64,000 nt of DNA from Narthecium ossifragum (taxonomy: Eukaryota > Streptophyta > Magnoliopsida > Dioscoreales > Nartheciaceae), in contig OY986965.1 in the NCBI GenBank assembly GCA_963920575.1, positions 12,724,290 to 12,788,289 on the forward strand, read 5' to 3'. Below the pieces are notes generated by a model. It did no database searches, was not told the DNA's origin, and was given only the letters and a program-made list of their open reading frames with translations. Numbering within the stretch: position 1 is the stretch's first letter; every line of letters starts with the position of its first letter. Position numbers and translations under genes: made by a program. This document shows positions 40,393 through 51,290 of this stretch, one piece after another.

Positions 40393-43032
40393 TGTCACAC
40401 CCAGACCCAGAAAACCCATCCGAGCCGAGGCGTGAGGGGAAACCTACACTATTAATCTCCAACTGGCGTGATACAAAGCAGAAAAGACAGATAAATTAAA
40501 CAATTTATATTCCAGAGGTGAAACAGTAATTCAATTCATATATACATCAAGTTATACTGATACAAGATTTGATAAAAAATCCTCCAAGGAAAAGATATAA
40601 TACATTAATCCCAAAAGTCATCGAAATGTTTACAATTTACAAAACTGCCAAAGTACAACAATCGACCTCCAGCAACCTCAACCACCTCTGGATGTAGTCG
40701 CGCCTCCAAAAGCTGATCTCACTAGCTCTACTGACGAAGAATTGGCGCCTGCACCTGCAAACGCAGCGCGGGTAGGAGTGAGCGATAAGCTCAGTAGGAT
40801 TTTACTCTACGACACACAGAAGGGAGGAAAACAACAACAGTGTTGTCTCCCCTCTCAAGCCTAAGGAATGCCACGGGGTTCCACAACCCCTGTCGATTCC
40901 CCAAGGGATCCTACTCTTCTCAACCGACTACGCTGGGAACATCAACCAACACGCTGGGAGGAAAAGAACCAGAACCAGTATGATCACCGTTACCCAGCAG
41001 GAAACCATTGCATGGGGACCATGTCAGAGATATCGACACCCATCCTTAAGACTTAGCCTTGGGAAGACAACACGACCTCTAAACCTCAAAACATTGATCA
41101 GAGTCAACTATCGCAAATCCTCAATCACATGAGATTCAATTATACAATCACACCCTAATCCTGACTACCCAGCCACGGTCCTAAGGCTAGATCCAAGCTA
41201 TCCGAGAGCCTCAGATCGGCGATCAACCCATCACCCGCCTAACCTCATATGCCTCTAATGCAATCAAGAGGCATGCAATGCTCAAGCACAGATAACAAGA
41301 TATAAGCATGCAACAAGATGTCATCAATTATACAGGGCTAGGCATAGCTTATAGCTAGCCCAAAGGGTAAGCGTAGTAAAGGCCTCAAATACAGATAATC
41401 TATGCTAACCAAACAAAGATCTGAGCAAAGCATTAAATACAGATAAACAATAGTCTTCAGTGCTCTCTTGCACCTGACAGACTAAGGTTCCACAGTTACC
41501 CCGCAAGTAACTGGCCACAGTTATACAATAGCACTCGGCACTCGCCGGCAACATGCTAAGATTCCACAATTCCACATTAATTAGCACTCATAGCTAGCTA
41601 ATGGTTAAGCAACCCAATATAGCATTTAACAACTTATCAAACCAAGTATTAAATGCAAATCCATTCATAAATCCATAAAAAGGGCAACGTCCAATTTAAT
41701 CTCCAATCTCAATATAAATCCCTCGAAAAATCCCCTGAAAACGACGTGCATGCTTCCTAACATAATTGGATATCTATCATGGATGAAAACCAATCAAAGG
41801 AAACCAATAAACACAGCTCAGTGGCCCACGGTCGATGCGACGGTCGATCTGAGGGTCGACCATGAGGCCACGGTCGATGCCACGGTCGATCCGACGGTCG
41901 ACCGTGGGGGTCAATCGAGGGAAAAGCATAAGGGCCACGGTCGATCGGTGCATCGACCGTGGGAGACCCAAAACGAGACAGAGCCTCACGGACGATGTGA
42001 CGGTCGATCCGACGGTCGACCGTGTGGCGGGAAAAGAAAAGGGAGAAGGAACCACGGTCGATCGGGGCATCGACCGTGGGACACCAAAATCGCAACAGAG
42101 CCCGACGGTCGATGCGACGGTCGATCCGACGGTCCGACGGTCGACCATCAGGGCCGAAAGATGTATATTAACGCTTGACGGTCGATCCACCGATCGACCG
42201 TCAGCCCCACGGCACAATTCCTCAGAACAGTGCCGGAAATCCAATTTCTTGGATTTGAAGGATCAAACCAAGTTGGAAGTTGATGAAACTTTGCAAGCAT
42301 GCATAAAAGATGATGGCGAATCCAATGGTGCGAAGAAATCACATTTTTGATGATTAAATCCCCTATCTAGGTCAAAATGACCGAAACCGATAAACGGCGA
42401 TAATATGAAAATCAACCGTTAAAATACGGAAATCGCGAGGTAGGAATACTTGAAATCATCCACAACACACATGCTCCAAGCTACACAGCATTCTAATAAG
42501 TGCTTCTACAGCGAAATCACAACAAACCTATCCTAGGAGAACCCGATCCTAAGATCGAGGTAGAAACACCTACTTGATCAAGCAGGGCAGCTCCTCCACG
42601 GATTCCCCAACTCCGATCGCCGGAATCCGCTCCTCGAAAGCCACGCTCCGAAGCCCTAGCACCGCCACAGGAGAGAGAGAGGAAGAAAGAGAACGACAGG
42701 GGAAGGAAAAAAGGAAAGAAAGAGAAAGAAGGAGCTTAAATAGAAAGTTGGAATCGATCATAGCCGTTCGATTCGATCTCTCCCGATCGAGCTCCAATCT
42801 TCCAATCGGACGCACCCTAAAGGTTCTAATCAAACACATGCATCAATCAAAGACAGTGTGTGTAAAGCGGGTGTGAAACTGACCACCAGGGAGCATATTT
42901 ACCAAAATGCCACAGGGGTCAAAAACAGCGATGCGATCAACCGATCGCATCCCAAGGCCAACCGAGTCAAACCACAAACCCAGACCCTCGACCTAACACG
43001 GTCGGACCGGGTTGGAGGTACGGGTCCTCACA
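40393..43032 (-). mobile_element. Solo LTR, 2.64 kb, inserted in the AP2 domain
   Basis: Starts TGTCACACCCAGACCCAGAA and ends GGTACGGGTCCTCACA. A perfect 5-bp target duplication, ACGGA, lies at 40388-40392 and 43033-43037. Read on the minus strand it begins TGTGAGGACCCGTACC, like the LTRs at 20629 and 21358, and ends GGGTCTGGGTGTGACA. There is no internal coding region. A minus-strand TATA-like sequence is near 42740. It carries the GGTCGATC/GGTCGACC array at 41828-42202. Confidence 0.92.
41828..42202. repeat. Array of CGGTCGAT / CGGTCGACCG palindromes
   Basis: About 18 copies of CGGTCGAT or CGGTCGACCG, often in the order CACGGTCGAT-n-CGACGGTCGAT-CC-GACGGTCGACCGTGG. The elements pair with each other as inverted repeats. 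It occupies the same relative place in this LTR as the GATCGATC array does in the plus-strand LTRs (22000-22310). All open frames here read TVDxxIDR-type repeats and are not genes. Confidence 0.9.
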
Positions 43033-43194
43033 ACGGATCTCCGCTACAAACTGCCCCACGACTCCCGATCCCGCCACCACCACGCTACCTCACCCAAACC
43101 CAAACCCACCACTCCGGATCCCGCCACCACCACCCCATCCTCCGCCGCCGCACCTCTCCCTCGCCGCATCGCTATTTGGTGGGTTTGGGTTTGG

Positions 43195-43543
43195 GTGATC
43201 CACACGCTGCTGCCGTTGTCGCCCAAGGGGGAGATCTACGACATCAACGGGGTGTGCGTGGACGCGATGGAGGATGAGCTGTTCCGGCTAACAACCAAGG
43301 AGGGCAAGCTGACGGTGGAGAGGGAGGCCATGCGCACCCCGACCCCGGCCTTCTCCCTGATCCTCCAGTTCGAGTAGGACTCCGTTCAGATCCTCGACGC
43401 CCTCCTCCCCCTCTACCTCAGCTCCCAGATCCTCCTCGCCTTCAGGAGTCCCTCGCCAGCGAGCTCGCCGCCAGGATGAGTGCCATGAGCAATGCCAGCG
43501 ATAACGCCACCGAGCTAAAGCGGGAGCTCTCCGTTGTCTGTCG
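43195..43543 (+). pseudogene. atpC: Chloroplast ATP synthase gamma subunit fragment
   Basis: The gamma subunit is the rotating shaft of chloroplast F1-ATPase and is nuclear-encoded. The reading VIHTLLPLSPKGEIYDINGV, then CVDAMEDELFRLTTKEGKLT, then the interval to SLILQFE matches the plant-specific regulatory insertion of chloroplast gamma (region of the redox cysteines; only one Cys is visible here). It continues SVQILDALLPLYLSSQ, then in another frame SLASELAARMSAMSNASDNA and TELKRELSVV. There is a TAG at about 43375 and a frameshift near 43448. The N-terminal half, including the transit peptide, is missing. Confidence 0.9.
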
Positions 43544-43609
43544 GCCACGCCCCAACGCCCCCTCTACCGGCTCCACCCCGCCATCCCCAGGTACTTCAGT
43601 GCTCCCTCC

Positions 43610-43740
43610 GTCCCCTCTCGCAAGCAGCCTCTCTCTCTCTCTCTCTCCATCAGCGAGGGCCGCACTCCACTCCGCCAGCTCTGGCTGCGCGCTCCACTCC
43701 GCCAACTCCGGCTGCGCGCTCCACTCCGCCAGCTCCAGGT
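43610..43740. repeat. CT microsatellite and GCGCTCCACTCCGCCA repeats
   Basis: A short CT run (about 43629-43648) followed by three copies of CACTCCGCCAGCTC/CACTCCGCCAACTC with GGCTGCGCGCT between. It joins the ATP synthase and tubulin fragments and has no known function. Confidence 0.7.
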
Positions 43741-43787
43741 ACTTCGCCTATAGGTTACTCAATTCAATAATGTAGCTTCACCTATAG

Positions 43788-43933
43788 GTGATGATGCCTT
43801 CAACACCTTCTTCAGCGAGACCGGTGCCGGAAAGCATGTGTCGCGTGCTGTGTTTATAGACCTCGAGCCCACCATCATGGATGAGGTGCGCACCTGCCAG
43901 CTCTTTCACCCCGAGCAGCTCATCAACGGCAAG
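43788..43933 (+). pseudogene. TUA: Alpha-tubulin fragment
   Basis: Reads [20 protein letters not shown], then [16 protein letters not shown], then [13 protein letters not shown]: residues about 45-97 of alpha-tubulin including the GAGK and DLEPT motifs near the nucleotide pocket. The residues between VRTG and QLFHPEQL are damaged (three or so lost). The left edge is an AG splice-acceptor-like site (CCTATAG|GTGATG), so an intron border may be kept. The sequence then leaves tubulin. Confidence 0.9.
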
Positions 43934-45023
43934 GCTTTGTCCTCCTTTTTGTTTCTCCACAAGGCTTTGTCGGGACGACAGATGCCTTGGCGACGAGAGA
44001 GTCCAGCGGTGAAGAGGGAGAAGGCCGGACGGCATGGGCATTGACGGTAGTGATTTTTCAGCAATTTCGATGCTATGCACGGTTGAGGTATGCACGAATT
44101 TTCTTTTGTTTTTCCAGCAATTTTGATGGATTCCTCATGCACGTTCATGCCTGAGTTTTGGAGATGCATGAATATATTCTTTTGGAATGTGTTTGCTCAT
44201 GTGGTTGTTTTGACATTGGGTGTTTGTTGGTAGTCTTCCTCTCTTTGTATTGTTGATAGCTTTTTTCATAGTTTATTTTGATAGCTATTTTTTAGGTTTG
44301 TTTGTTGTGCATATCAAAGATTTCTGGAGTTTGATGGTCCTGTGCATGAATTTGGTTTCATATTGCTGATAATCTACAAAATTTAAATCTAAGCTTACGG
44401 GCAAATAAGTTCTTGACTTCATTTAAATTGGATAACAGTCATTTTTTTATGGCTGCTGTTAACTTATTGATATTATGTTTTGCTTACTTAAATCCCTATT
44501 ATGACTCCCGTGCATAGAGATGCGAATCATTCTGTTGAAATTGTGCTATTTACATTGTTCGCTTATTCTTTAGTTTTTCTTCATCAAAACCTTTTCTGTA
44601 ATTGTTCCTGATAGCTTTCCTGTTTCATTTTCTTCTAGCCGCTGATATAAATAGGGAAATATTGAGTTCCTCTTCGTCAAAGCATTGTCGTGTTCGACGA
44701 CGACATATGTAATAGGAGGTAGGACATCTAAACCAACAAGCGTTCATACCGTTTTAAGCACAGGTCCTGTGCATGTGCATGTTTTCGAATGTTTGATTCG
44801 ATGCTTGGTTTTCCTGTACATTTGGAAAGACTTGATTCATGAGTTCATGAGGTATGGCTTTATAAGCATGCTTTGGGTTGGGCCTTTGGATTAAATATTG
44901 GATGCACAGTTGATAAGTTATTGATTATAAGGCTAAATTCATTATCAAAATATGATTTAAATCATTAAGGCTGAAATCCTGTGCTGTGATATGATCGGGG
45001 TGAAACTATATTTAATCTAGTGT
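43934..45023. other. Spacer, AT-rich, no gene recognised
   Basis: Contains T-rich intron-like sequence with no conserved protein. Confidence 0.4.
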
Positions 45024-45087
45024 TGGAATCGATAGATTGTATAGTGTGAATATGGCTTTATGGAATCGATAGATTGTATAGTGTCAA
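45024..45087. repeat. 37-bp tandem duplication next to the Cassandra insertion
   Basis: TGGAATCGATAGATTGTATA at 45024 recurs at 45061, a period of 37 bp. The second copy runs into the target duplication of the Cassandra element. Confidence 0.8.
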
Positions 45088-45840
45088 TGTGAGGCCCGCT
45101 GGGTCTACCGTGGGACAACATGCCTGCGCCTGGAGGGCGGGGTTGAGTCGGGTAGCCGGGTAAGCAATCCCACAACGCCTGGGTATGGTCCGGGGTTTGA
45201 TATAAATATATAGTAAGCCCTCAATAGACACAACGCGTTTTAAAGCCATGATGGCAGTGATCTGCCAGAAAACTCCAAGGTTAAGCGTGCTTGCCTTGGA
45301 GCGGTCCCGGGATGGGTGACCTACTGGGAAGTTTTCCCAGATTTTTGCGGTGAGCCAAAAGCGGACAATATTGTGTCAGGTGGGGCCCTCGGGGGGATCC
45401 TGGTCGGACCGGGAGCCCGCGGGCGGGGGCCCAGTGGAGGGTCGGGGTGTTACAGTATGGTATCAGAGCCAGTTCCCAGCCAAAAATTGTACCAGCGAGG
45501 ACGCTGGGCCCCCAAGCTGGGGTGGATTGTGAGGCCCGCTGGGTCTACCGTGGGACAAGATGCCTGCGGGGTTGAGTCGGGTAACCGGGTAAGCAATCCA
45601 ACCACGCCTACGTATGGTATGGTCCGGGGTTTGATATAAGTATATAGTAAGCCCTTAATAGACACAACGCAGCGTGCTTGTCTTGGAGCGGTCCCGGGAT
45701 GGGTGACCTACTGGGAAGTTTTCCCATATTTCTGCGATGAGCCAAAAGCGGACAATATTGTGTCAGGTGGGGCCCTCGGGGGGATCCTTGTCGGACCGGG
45801 AGCCCGCGGGCCGGGGCCCAGTGGAGGTCGGGGCGTTACA
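45088..45840 (+). mobile_element. Cassandra-type TRIM retrotransposon, complete, 753 bp
   Basis: LTR1 is 45088-45454 (TGTGAGGCCCGCTGGGTCTA ... GGGGTGTTACA), LTR2 is 45528-45840 (same start, ... GGGGCGTTACA). A perfect 5-bp duplication GTCAA lies at 45083-45087 and 45841-45845. The internal part is only 73 bp and carries a primer site matching tRNA-Met, TGGTATCAGAGC (45458-45469). It encodes no protein, so it is non-autonomous. Each LTR contains 5S rRNA-like sequence, the defining trait of Cassandra. LTR2 has lost about 53 bp of the 5S part. Confidence 0.95.
45250..45340 (+). other. 5S rRNA-like domain of the Cassandra LTR1
   Basis: AACTCCAAGGTTAAGCGTGC, then GGGATGGGTGACCTACTGGG and AAGT closely follow plant 5S rRNA from its internal promoter A box through the C box. 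In Cassandra this supplies an RNA polymerase III promoter. LTR2 keeps only the downstream half (45672-45725), starting at GCGTGCTTG. It is not a 5S rRNA gene because the 5' end and the terminator context are missing. Confidence 0.9.
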
Positions 45841-45845
45841 GTCAA

Positions 45846-47440
45846 GATGCACTGTTTATTTGACAAGGAAGTTAATACATGCTCATTATTTGTTATTGCT
45901 TTTTGGAAATAACACTCTATGCCATGGAGTATTTAATGTATTTTTCCATGAAGTTTAGGTTTCACCTTTACAAGGAAAACAAAGAAACCCAATAGGCTTT
46001 AGTAGTTATTGGAAAGATGTTAGGTGTTCAGGTAGATAATGGCTGGCATCTCAAATAACTGTTAGTTTATTGTTTCTAGCCACCTGACCTAGAAGATCCA
46101 ATTATCTCATTAATTATATTGGTGAATGTGCTTTTCGATTGATTGCTTATAACGGTTCTGGCAGCTACGCTCTTTTGGATTAGCCTGTACAAAAGACAAG
46201 CGCTTTATATCAACTGAAAGGGTATCTGTGTTTTTTCTTTTGTTTTTTTTGTTATGTCATGTAATTACTTTTTTAGAATACTGGGTTCGATAATTTGTGT
46301 CTTTCTTAGCTCAATATCTTAAAATCATGTATACCTTATTTTGTGAATTTTCATTATCTTTTCTTTAACAGAAACATATGGTGCTTTCTTTCATTTCTGA
46401 AACATGATAGTGAATCTTCAGTTATCTTTGAGTTTTGTTTTGTTTGTTTTTTCCCCCAATTGGATTGTTATGGCTTACGAGGTTTGTTTCTTGAATTTTT
46501 TGGGCTGATTGTTTGTGTAGATCTTCCAAGGACTATCAGACGGATCATAATTTCACCGTCACTACATACAGTCCGGATGTATTCGTGAGTTATTCCTTTA
46601 TTTATCTTGCTAACTTCGACATTGTGTATTATTTATAAGCTGACAAACCCTCGACTTTGTGATACTTTACCCAATTCAGTAAACTACTCAAATTAACATT
46701 ATTTGCACGCAGGTCTATGTATTCTTTAATGAAGTATGATATTTTAAATGATTAGATAGTCTAACGTCTGATCACAGTCGATTGTTGATTCTCGCTCTTC
46801 TCTATGTACGTTTTTCTTCTATTTGGATGTCTTATGATGCTTATCTGCAAATGTATAGTTGGATATCAAATTTCACAATAGTTTATAGTTGGTCTTATAT
46901 ATGTTACTTGTTGAGGTTTAAAATCAAAACTCGAGCCTTAAATTCTTTGGACATGTCATGTATGTCGTGTCTGATTGTATGTTTAAAATAGCTCAAAAAT
47001 CAACATTGGGATAGCACTTGGTAAGTGTTTGGAGTCGGAATCTCTGACTCTAAAGCTTGGGTCTTGGGACATGTTACGTATCTGGAATATTGTATACTTG
47101 ATTTAGGTTAAGGTTTGTGTTTGTGTTGTTTGTGGGGACAAGGTTTGCCCAGGGGACAAAGTTCGCCCCTTTCATACTGTGATTTAATTTTTTGTATTTG
47201 AGAAATGTTGTAGAATTGTCTCATTTAGCCTTCCGTATAGGGGAGGTTCTGTCAAAATTTTGTAAAAAAACCCTAAATATCCCTGTCGTAGGCACGAGCA
47301 TTTACTAGTGTATAGATAAAGAAAGGTAATTAAATAAGTTTTTTTCGCTTTAAAAAACCTTAAAAAGTAGGATGCTTGCTGTTTCGAGCTAATTGAGAAG
47401 TTAGGATCCCAATTGTTACTATACGCGGGCCCTGTACACA
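45846..47440. other. AT-rich spacer, no gene recognised
   Basis: T-rich, intron-like sequence with short open frames only. One short stretch near 46520-46590 (GACTATCAGACGGATCATAA) looks exon-like between T-rich sequences, but I could not place it in a family. Confidence 0.35.
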
Positions 47441-47456
47441 TCGCATGGCAAACATG

Positions 47457-47665
47457 CTATACAGAAGTCATGAGTGATCATTGATTCGATGCTTCAGGCG
47501 AAACCAATTCTCAGGGTATGACGGGCGGTGTGTACATGGCTCGAGTACATATTCACCGTGACATGCTAATCCGTGATTACTAGCAATTTCAACTTCATGT
47601 TCCCGAGTTGCATAGAACAATCCGAACTGAGGCCATCTTTCCGGATTCGCTCCGCCTTACAATGG
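47457..47665 (-). other. rrn18: Nuclear copy of mitochondrial rrn18 (SSU rRNA) 3' region
   Basis: Minus-strand sequence carries the universal small-subunit core near the decoding site: CCGCCCGTCATACCCTGAGA, GGTGAATATGTACTCGAGCC, CTAGTAATCACGGATTAGCA and CAGTTCGGATTGTTCTATGC. The continuation GAATTGGTTTCGCCTGAAGC and GATCACTCATGACTTCTGTA is the plant mitochondrial rrn18 version. Differences from the conserved core are mostly C-to-T and G-to-A, as expected of a methylated nuclear insertion. Only about 200 bp are present, so this is a NUMT and not an rRNA gene. Confidence 0.85.
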
Positions 47666-47689
47666 GAAGCAAGGCTGTAAGGATTTTAA

Positions 47690-48165
47690 GCTGATGTAAT
47701 AGGATTTTAAGTCTCGGATCCTTAATCAGGGATCTTCCCTATGGGGATGTAAATGATGAGTTGCCAGTCTCATCATGAGTATGCATGTCCAAAGAGAAAG
47801 AGATATACAGCTCGTGATGATACAGGGAACTCAGGAGTGTTGTTCTCACAATATCCCACTACATGTAAATTGATTTTCTTATCACAATAAAATGGGCAAA
47901 CATCTCACCCCAAGATAGCGATTTTATTGTTGAACAAATCTCAAGGAGGGCTTTGAGAGAAGTGGACGTGGACCAAGAGTTGGGTCGAACCACTATAAAA
48001 TCGGTGTTATCTCTCTAACCTTTTCTTGATTTAATTCTTGCATGTTGTTTTACTTTAGTTTCATTTCATCTACAAGCATTTAAGGTGTTAGTTCTCTCCT
48101 ACCTGATTTTTTCATTAATCTAGTTTTCAAAAGAGTCCAATTCACCCCCCTCTTGGACCTTCACT
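47690..48165 (+). mobile_element. Possible copia-type LTR remnant
   Basis: The phrases AGAGTCCAATTCACCCCCCT and CTTGGACC near 48135, preceded by T-rich sequence and a GAGGGCTTTGAGAGAAGTGG stretch near 47947, resemble the end of plant copia LTRs. No primer site follows and no opposite end was found, so the call is weak. Confidence 0.3.
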
Positions 48166-48189
48166 TCTAGTGTGATTTTTTCTGGTTGT

Positions 48190-49795
48190 TATCCTATTTC
48201 CTGCCTATTATATGATGTTGGATTGTTGCAAATTGTTGCCTATTACATGCTATTGTTGAAACATCAATAGTGATCTTTTTAATTGTTGTCTACTATATGC
48301 TTTTGGAGTGTGGTAGTGATTTGAATGATTATTTTACAGCAGCACCTATTACTTTCTACATGTATGACTGTTATCCTATTCTTATATGTTTTTACAGTTA
48401 AAATTGTAGTTCTTTCAAAGTGCTTTACTGGATTGATGTAATTTCCTGCCTATTATATGTTGTTGGATTGCTGCAAATTGCTGCCTACTATATACTATTG
48501 TTGAAACATCAATAGCGATCTTTTTAATTGCTGCCTATTATATGCTTTTGGAGTGTGGTAGTGATTTGTATGATTTTTTTATAGCAGCACCTATTGCTTT
48601 CTACATGTCTGGCTGTTATCCTATTCCTACATGTTTTTCCAGTTAAAATTGTAGTTGATTCAAATTGCTTTCTTGGATTGTTGTAATTTCCTGCCTATTA
48701 TATGCCGTTAGATTGCTGCAAATTGCTACCTATTACATAATATTGTTGAAACATCAATATTGATCTTTTTAATTGTTGCCTATTATATGCTTTTGGAGTG
48801 ATAGTGATTTGGATGATTGTTTTACAGCAGCATCTATTACTTTCTACATGTCTGGTTGTTATCCTATTCCTATATGTTTTTCCAATTAAAATTGTAGTTG
48901 TTTCAAATTGCTTTCTTGGATTGCTGCCTATTATATGCAAATTACTGCCTATTATATACTTTTGGAGTGTGGTAGTGATTTGGATGATTGTTTTACAGCA
49001 GCATCTATTACTTTCTACATGTCTGGCTATTATGCTATTCCTACATGTTTTTTCAGTTAAAATTGTAGTTGTTTCAAATTGCTTTGTTGGATTGTTGTAA
49101 TTTCCTGCCTATTAGATGTTGTTGGATTGCTGCAAATTGCTGCCTATTACATGCTATTGTTGAAACATTAATAGTGATCTTTTTAATTACTGTCTATTAT
49201 ATGCTTTTGGAGTGTGGTAGTGATTTGGATGATTGTTTTACAACTACATCTATTAGTTTCTACATGTCTGGCTGTTATGCTATTCCTACATGTTTTTCCA
49301 ATTAAAATTGTAGTTGTTTCAAATTGCTTTGTTGGATTTCTGTAATTTCTGTCTATTATATGTTGTTGGACTGCTGCAAATTGCTGCCTATTATATGTTA
49401 TTGTTGAAACATTAATAGTGATCTTTTAATTGATGCCTATTATATACAAATTGTTGCCTATTATATACTTTTGGAGTGTGATAGTGATTTGGATGATTGT
49501 TTTACAGCAGCACCTATTACTTTCTACATGTTTGGCTGTTATCCTATTCGTACATATTTTTCTAGTTAAAATTGTAGTTGTTTCAAATTGCTTTGTTGAA
49601 TTGTTGTAATTTCCTGCCTATTATATGTTGTTGGATTGCTGCAATTTGTTACCTATTATATGCTATTGTTGAAACATTAATAGTGATCTTTTTAATTGCT
49701 ACCTATTATATGCAAATTGATGCCTATTATATGCTTTTGGAGTGTTGTAGTGATTTGGATGATTTTTTTACATCACCTATTACTGCTTATTATAT
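48190..49795. repeat. Tandem array, about 240-bp unit, 7 copies
   Basis: Units start at TTTCCTGCCTATTATATG near 48197, 48441, 48687, 49101, 49342 and 49609, with one shorter unit near 48925. Each includes TGTTGAAACATCAATAGTGA, then CTTTTGGAGTGTGGTAGTGA, TTACAGCAGCACCTATTACT and AAAATTGTAGTTGTTTCAAA. The first internal half also contains short direct repeats (TTGCTGCCTATTATATGC). Copies differ by 5-10 percent by eye. The array ends just upstream of a Harbinger transposase start. Confidence 0.93.
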
Positions 49796-49928
49796 ATCCA
49801 CACGAAATGTCAAAAAACGTCTCTCTCTCTCTCTCCTATTCCTACTCTTCGTATTTTGCAGTGTTGATTATGTCAAACGCTAAGTGTAGTTATTACCGTT
49901 CGTGTTTTGGCATGTTGCATTGTTATAG

Positions 49929-51290
49929 ATGGACAATGGTGACGAACAGTATCAAAGGCAAGCAGTATTATGGGCTGTCTACACAGTTATAGTCGCGGTC
50001 GTGCACCGCTATTATCCAGAGTCAGGCACCCGTGTCGTGGCAATGTCGCGGGAGTCTCGTGATGAGGCACGGAGACGGCATATGGCTATGATTCGAATGC
50101 CTGGGTCAGATTATTGCGTCGCCTATATCCATATGGATGTAGATGCACTAGACGAATTGGCATGTCTTATGACGCAGCGTAATCTACTTACGGATACTGA
50201 TAAGATTAAGATCGAAGAACAATTGTGTATCTTTCTACACATTGTCGACCACAACACAAAAAATCATGTTATGCGGGAGGAATTTCTTTTATCGGGTGAG
50301 ACAATCAGCCGCTGTTTCAACACGGTCTTGAAGGCGATATGCGGTATTCACGACCTATACAAGCAGCAAGCAGGGCCGAACACACCCCCCGAAATCCTAG
50401 GAAGCCGTTCATACTACCCTTACTTTAAGGTACACCAACATGCATTGACACTGATTTTTAAAGTTCACCTTCATTTGTGCATGCCGCGATGGCATTCTTC
50501 CTTGTCACACATGTAGAACTGCATCGACCTTATAGACGGTACGCACGTACACGCCACCGTTCCAGCGGACATAGCAATACGGTTTCGAGGGCGGAAAATG
50601 AGTGACACAAAATGTGCTGGCCGCTTGTACACCCAACCTTCGATTCACCTACGTACTTGCCGGATGGGAGGGTTCAGCCAACGATTACACCGTCCTAAAG
50701 GACGCTATTTCACGCCCACCAGATAGTAGGTTAAAGACAATCGAAGGTATATGTTCTTGTGCACCGGTGGATTAACACCTGATGAAATAACTCCTACGTC
50801 ACGCATTGACACTATGTGTTCAAACTTTCACCTTATAGGCAAGTACTATCTTGTGAACGCGGGTTACCCCACGAGCCCCGGCTTCATTGCTCCGTATAGG
50901 GGTGTGAGATATCACTTGAAATAGTTCTCGCCGAGAAATGGGCCAAATGACAAGTACGAACTGTTCAATCTTCGTCACTTGGCTCATAGATCGAAAATTG
51001 AATGAGCTTTTAGCCTGCTCAAGAACCGGTTCAAGATCATTGCATTGCTTCCATTTTTCCCTTTTAAGATGCAAGTTGCAATTGTACACGCATGTTACAT
51101 CATTCACAACTTCATTTTGAGTGTGGATCCAGCTGACCCATTAATGGATGTCGATGTACCCCTTGATGACGAACCGGGGAATACCCAAACACGGAATGCT
51201 AGGGAGCAGCAAGAAGAGCAGGGTGTATGGCTTGATATTCGTAAACAAACTGCACAACAAATGTGGGATAATTACGAGCCCAATCGTTAG
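49929..51290 (+). pseudogene. PIF/Harbinger transposase, decayed
   Basis: The first 195 codons are open (MDNGDEQYQRQAVLWAVY; MREEFLLSGETISRCFNTVL). The homologous reading continues IDLIDGTHVHATVP (first catalytic Asp present), then KYYLVNAGYPTSPGFIAPYR, where the second catalytic Asp is replaced by Asn (GTGAACGCG), then RSKIE followed by a stop in place of the Arg of the ERAF motif, then FSLLKNRFKIIALL and ACYIIHNFILS, ending WDNYEPNR at 51290. There are frame changes and stops near 50516, 50727, 50924 and 51004. With a lost catalytic residue it cannot be active. Confidence 0.9.

Larger units (their letters stand above)
40245..43075 (-). pseudogene. AP2/ERF domain fragment, split by a solo LTR
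   Basis: AP2/ERF proteins are plant transcription factors. Minus-strand reading from the right flank (43075-43033) gives FVAEIR after a damaged W-G start (one base missing from the PWG codons). Across the LTR it resumes at 40392 with [20 protein letters not shown] and [18 protein letters not shown]. This covers most of an ERF-type AP2 domain, including the conserved AEIRDP, RVWLGTF and ARAY motifs. The remaining N-terminal domain residues and a start codon are not visible. Sequence beyond 40245 becomes CT-rich low complexity. Confidence 0.9.

Noticed and set aside
41750..42350. Open frames on both strands with TVDxxIDR repeats
   Set aside because: By-products of the CGGTCGAT palindrome array in the solo LTR.
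45250..45340. 5S rRNA gene
   Set aside because: Only the inner part of 5S is present, inside the LTR of a Cassandra element with clear ends and target duplication.
47457..47665. Functional small-subunit rRNA gene
   Set aside because: Only about 200 bp with scattered transitions; no further rRNA sequence on either side.
48698..49883. Several open frames of 80-100 codons
   Set aside because: All lie in the 240-bp tandem array and recur with the same period.
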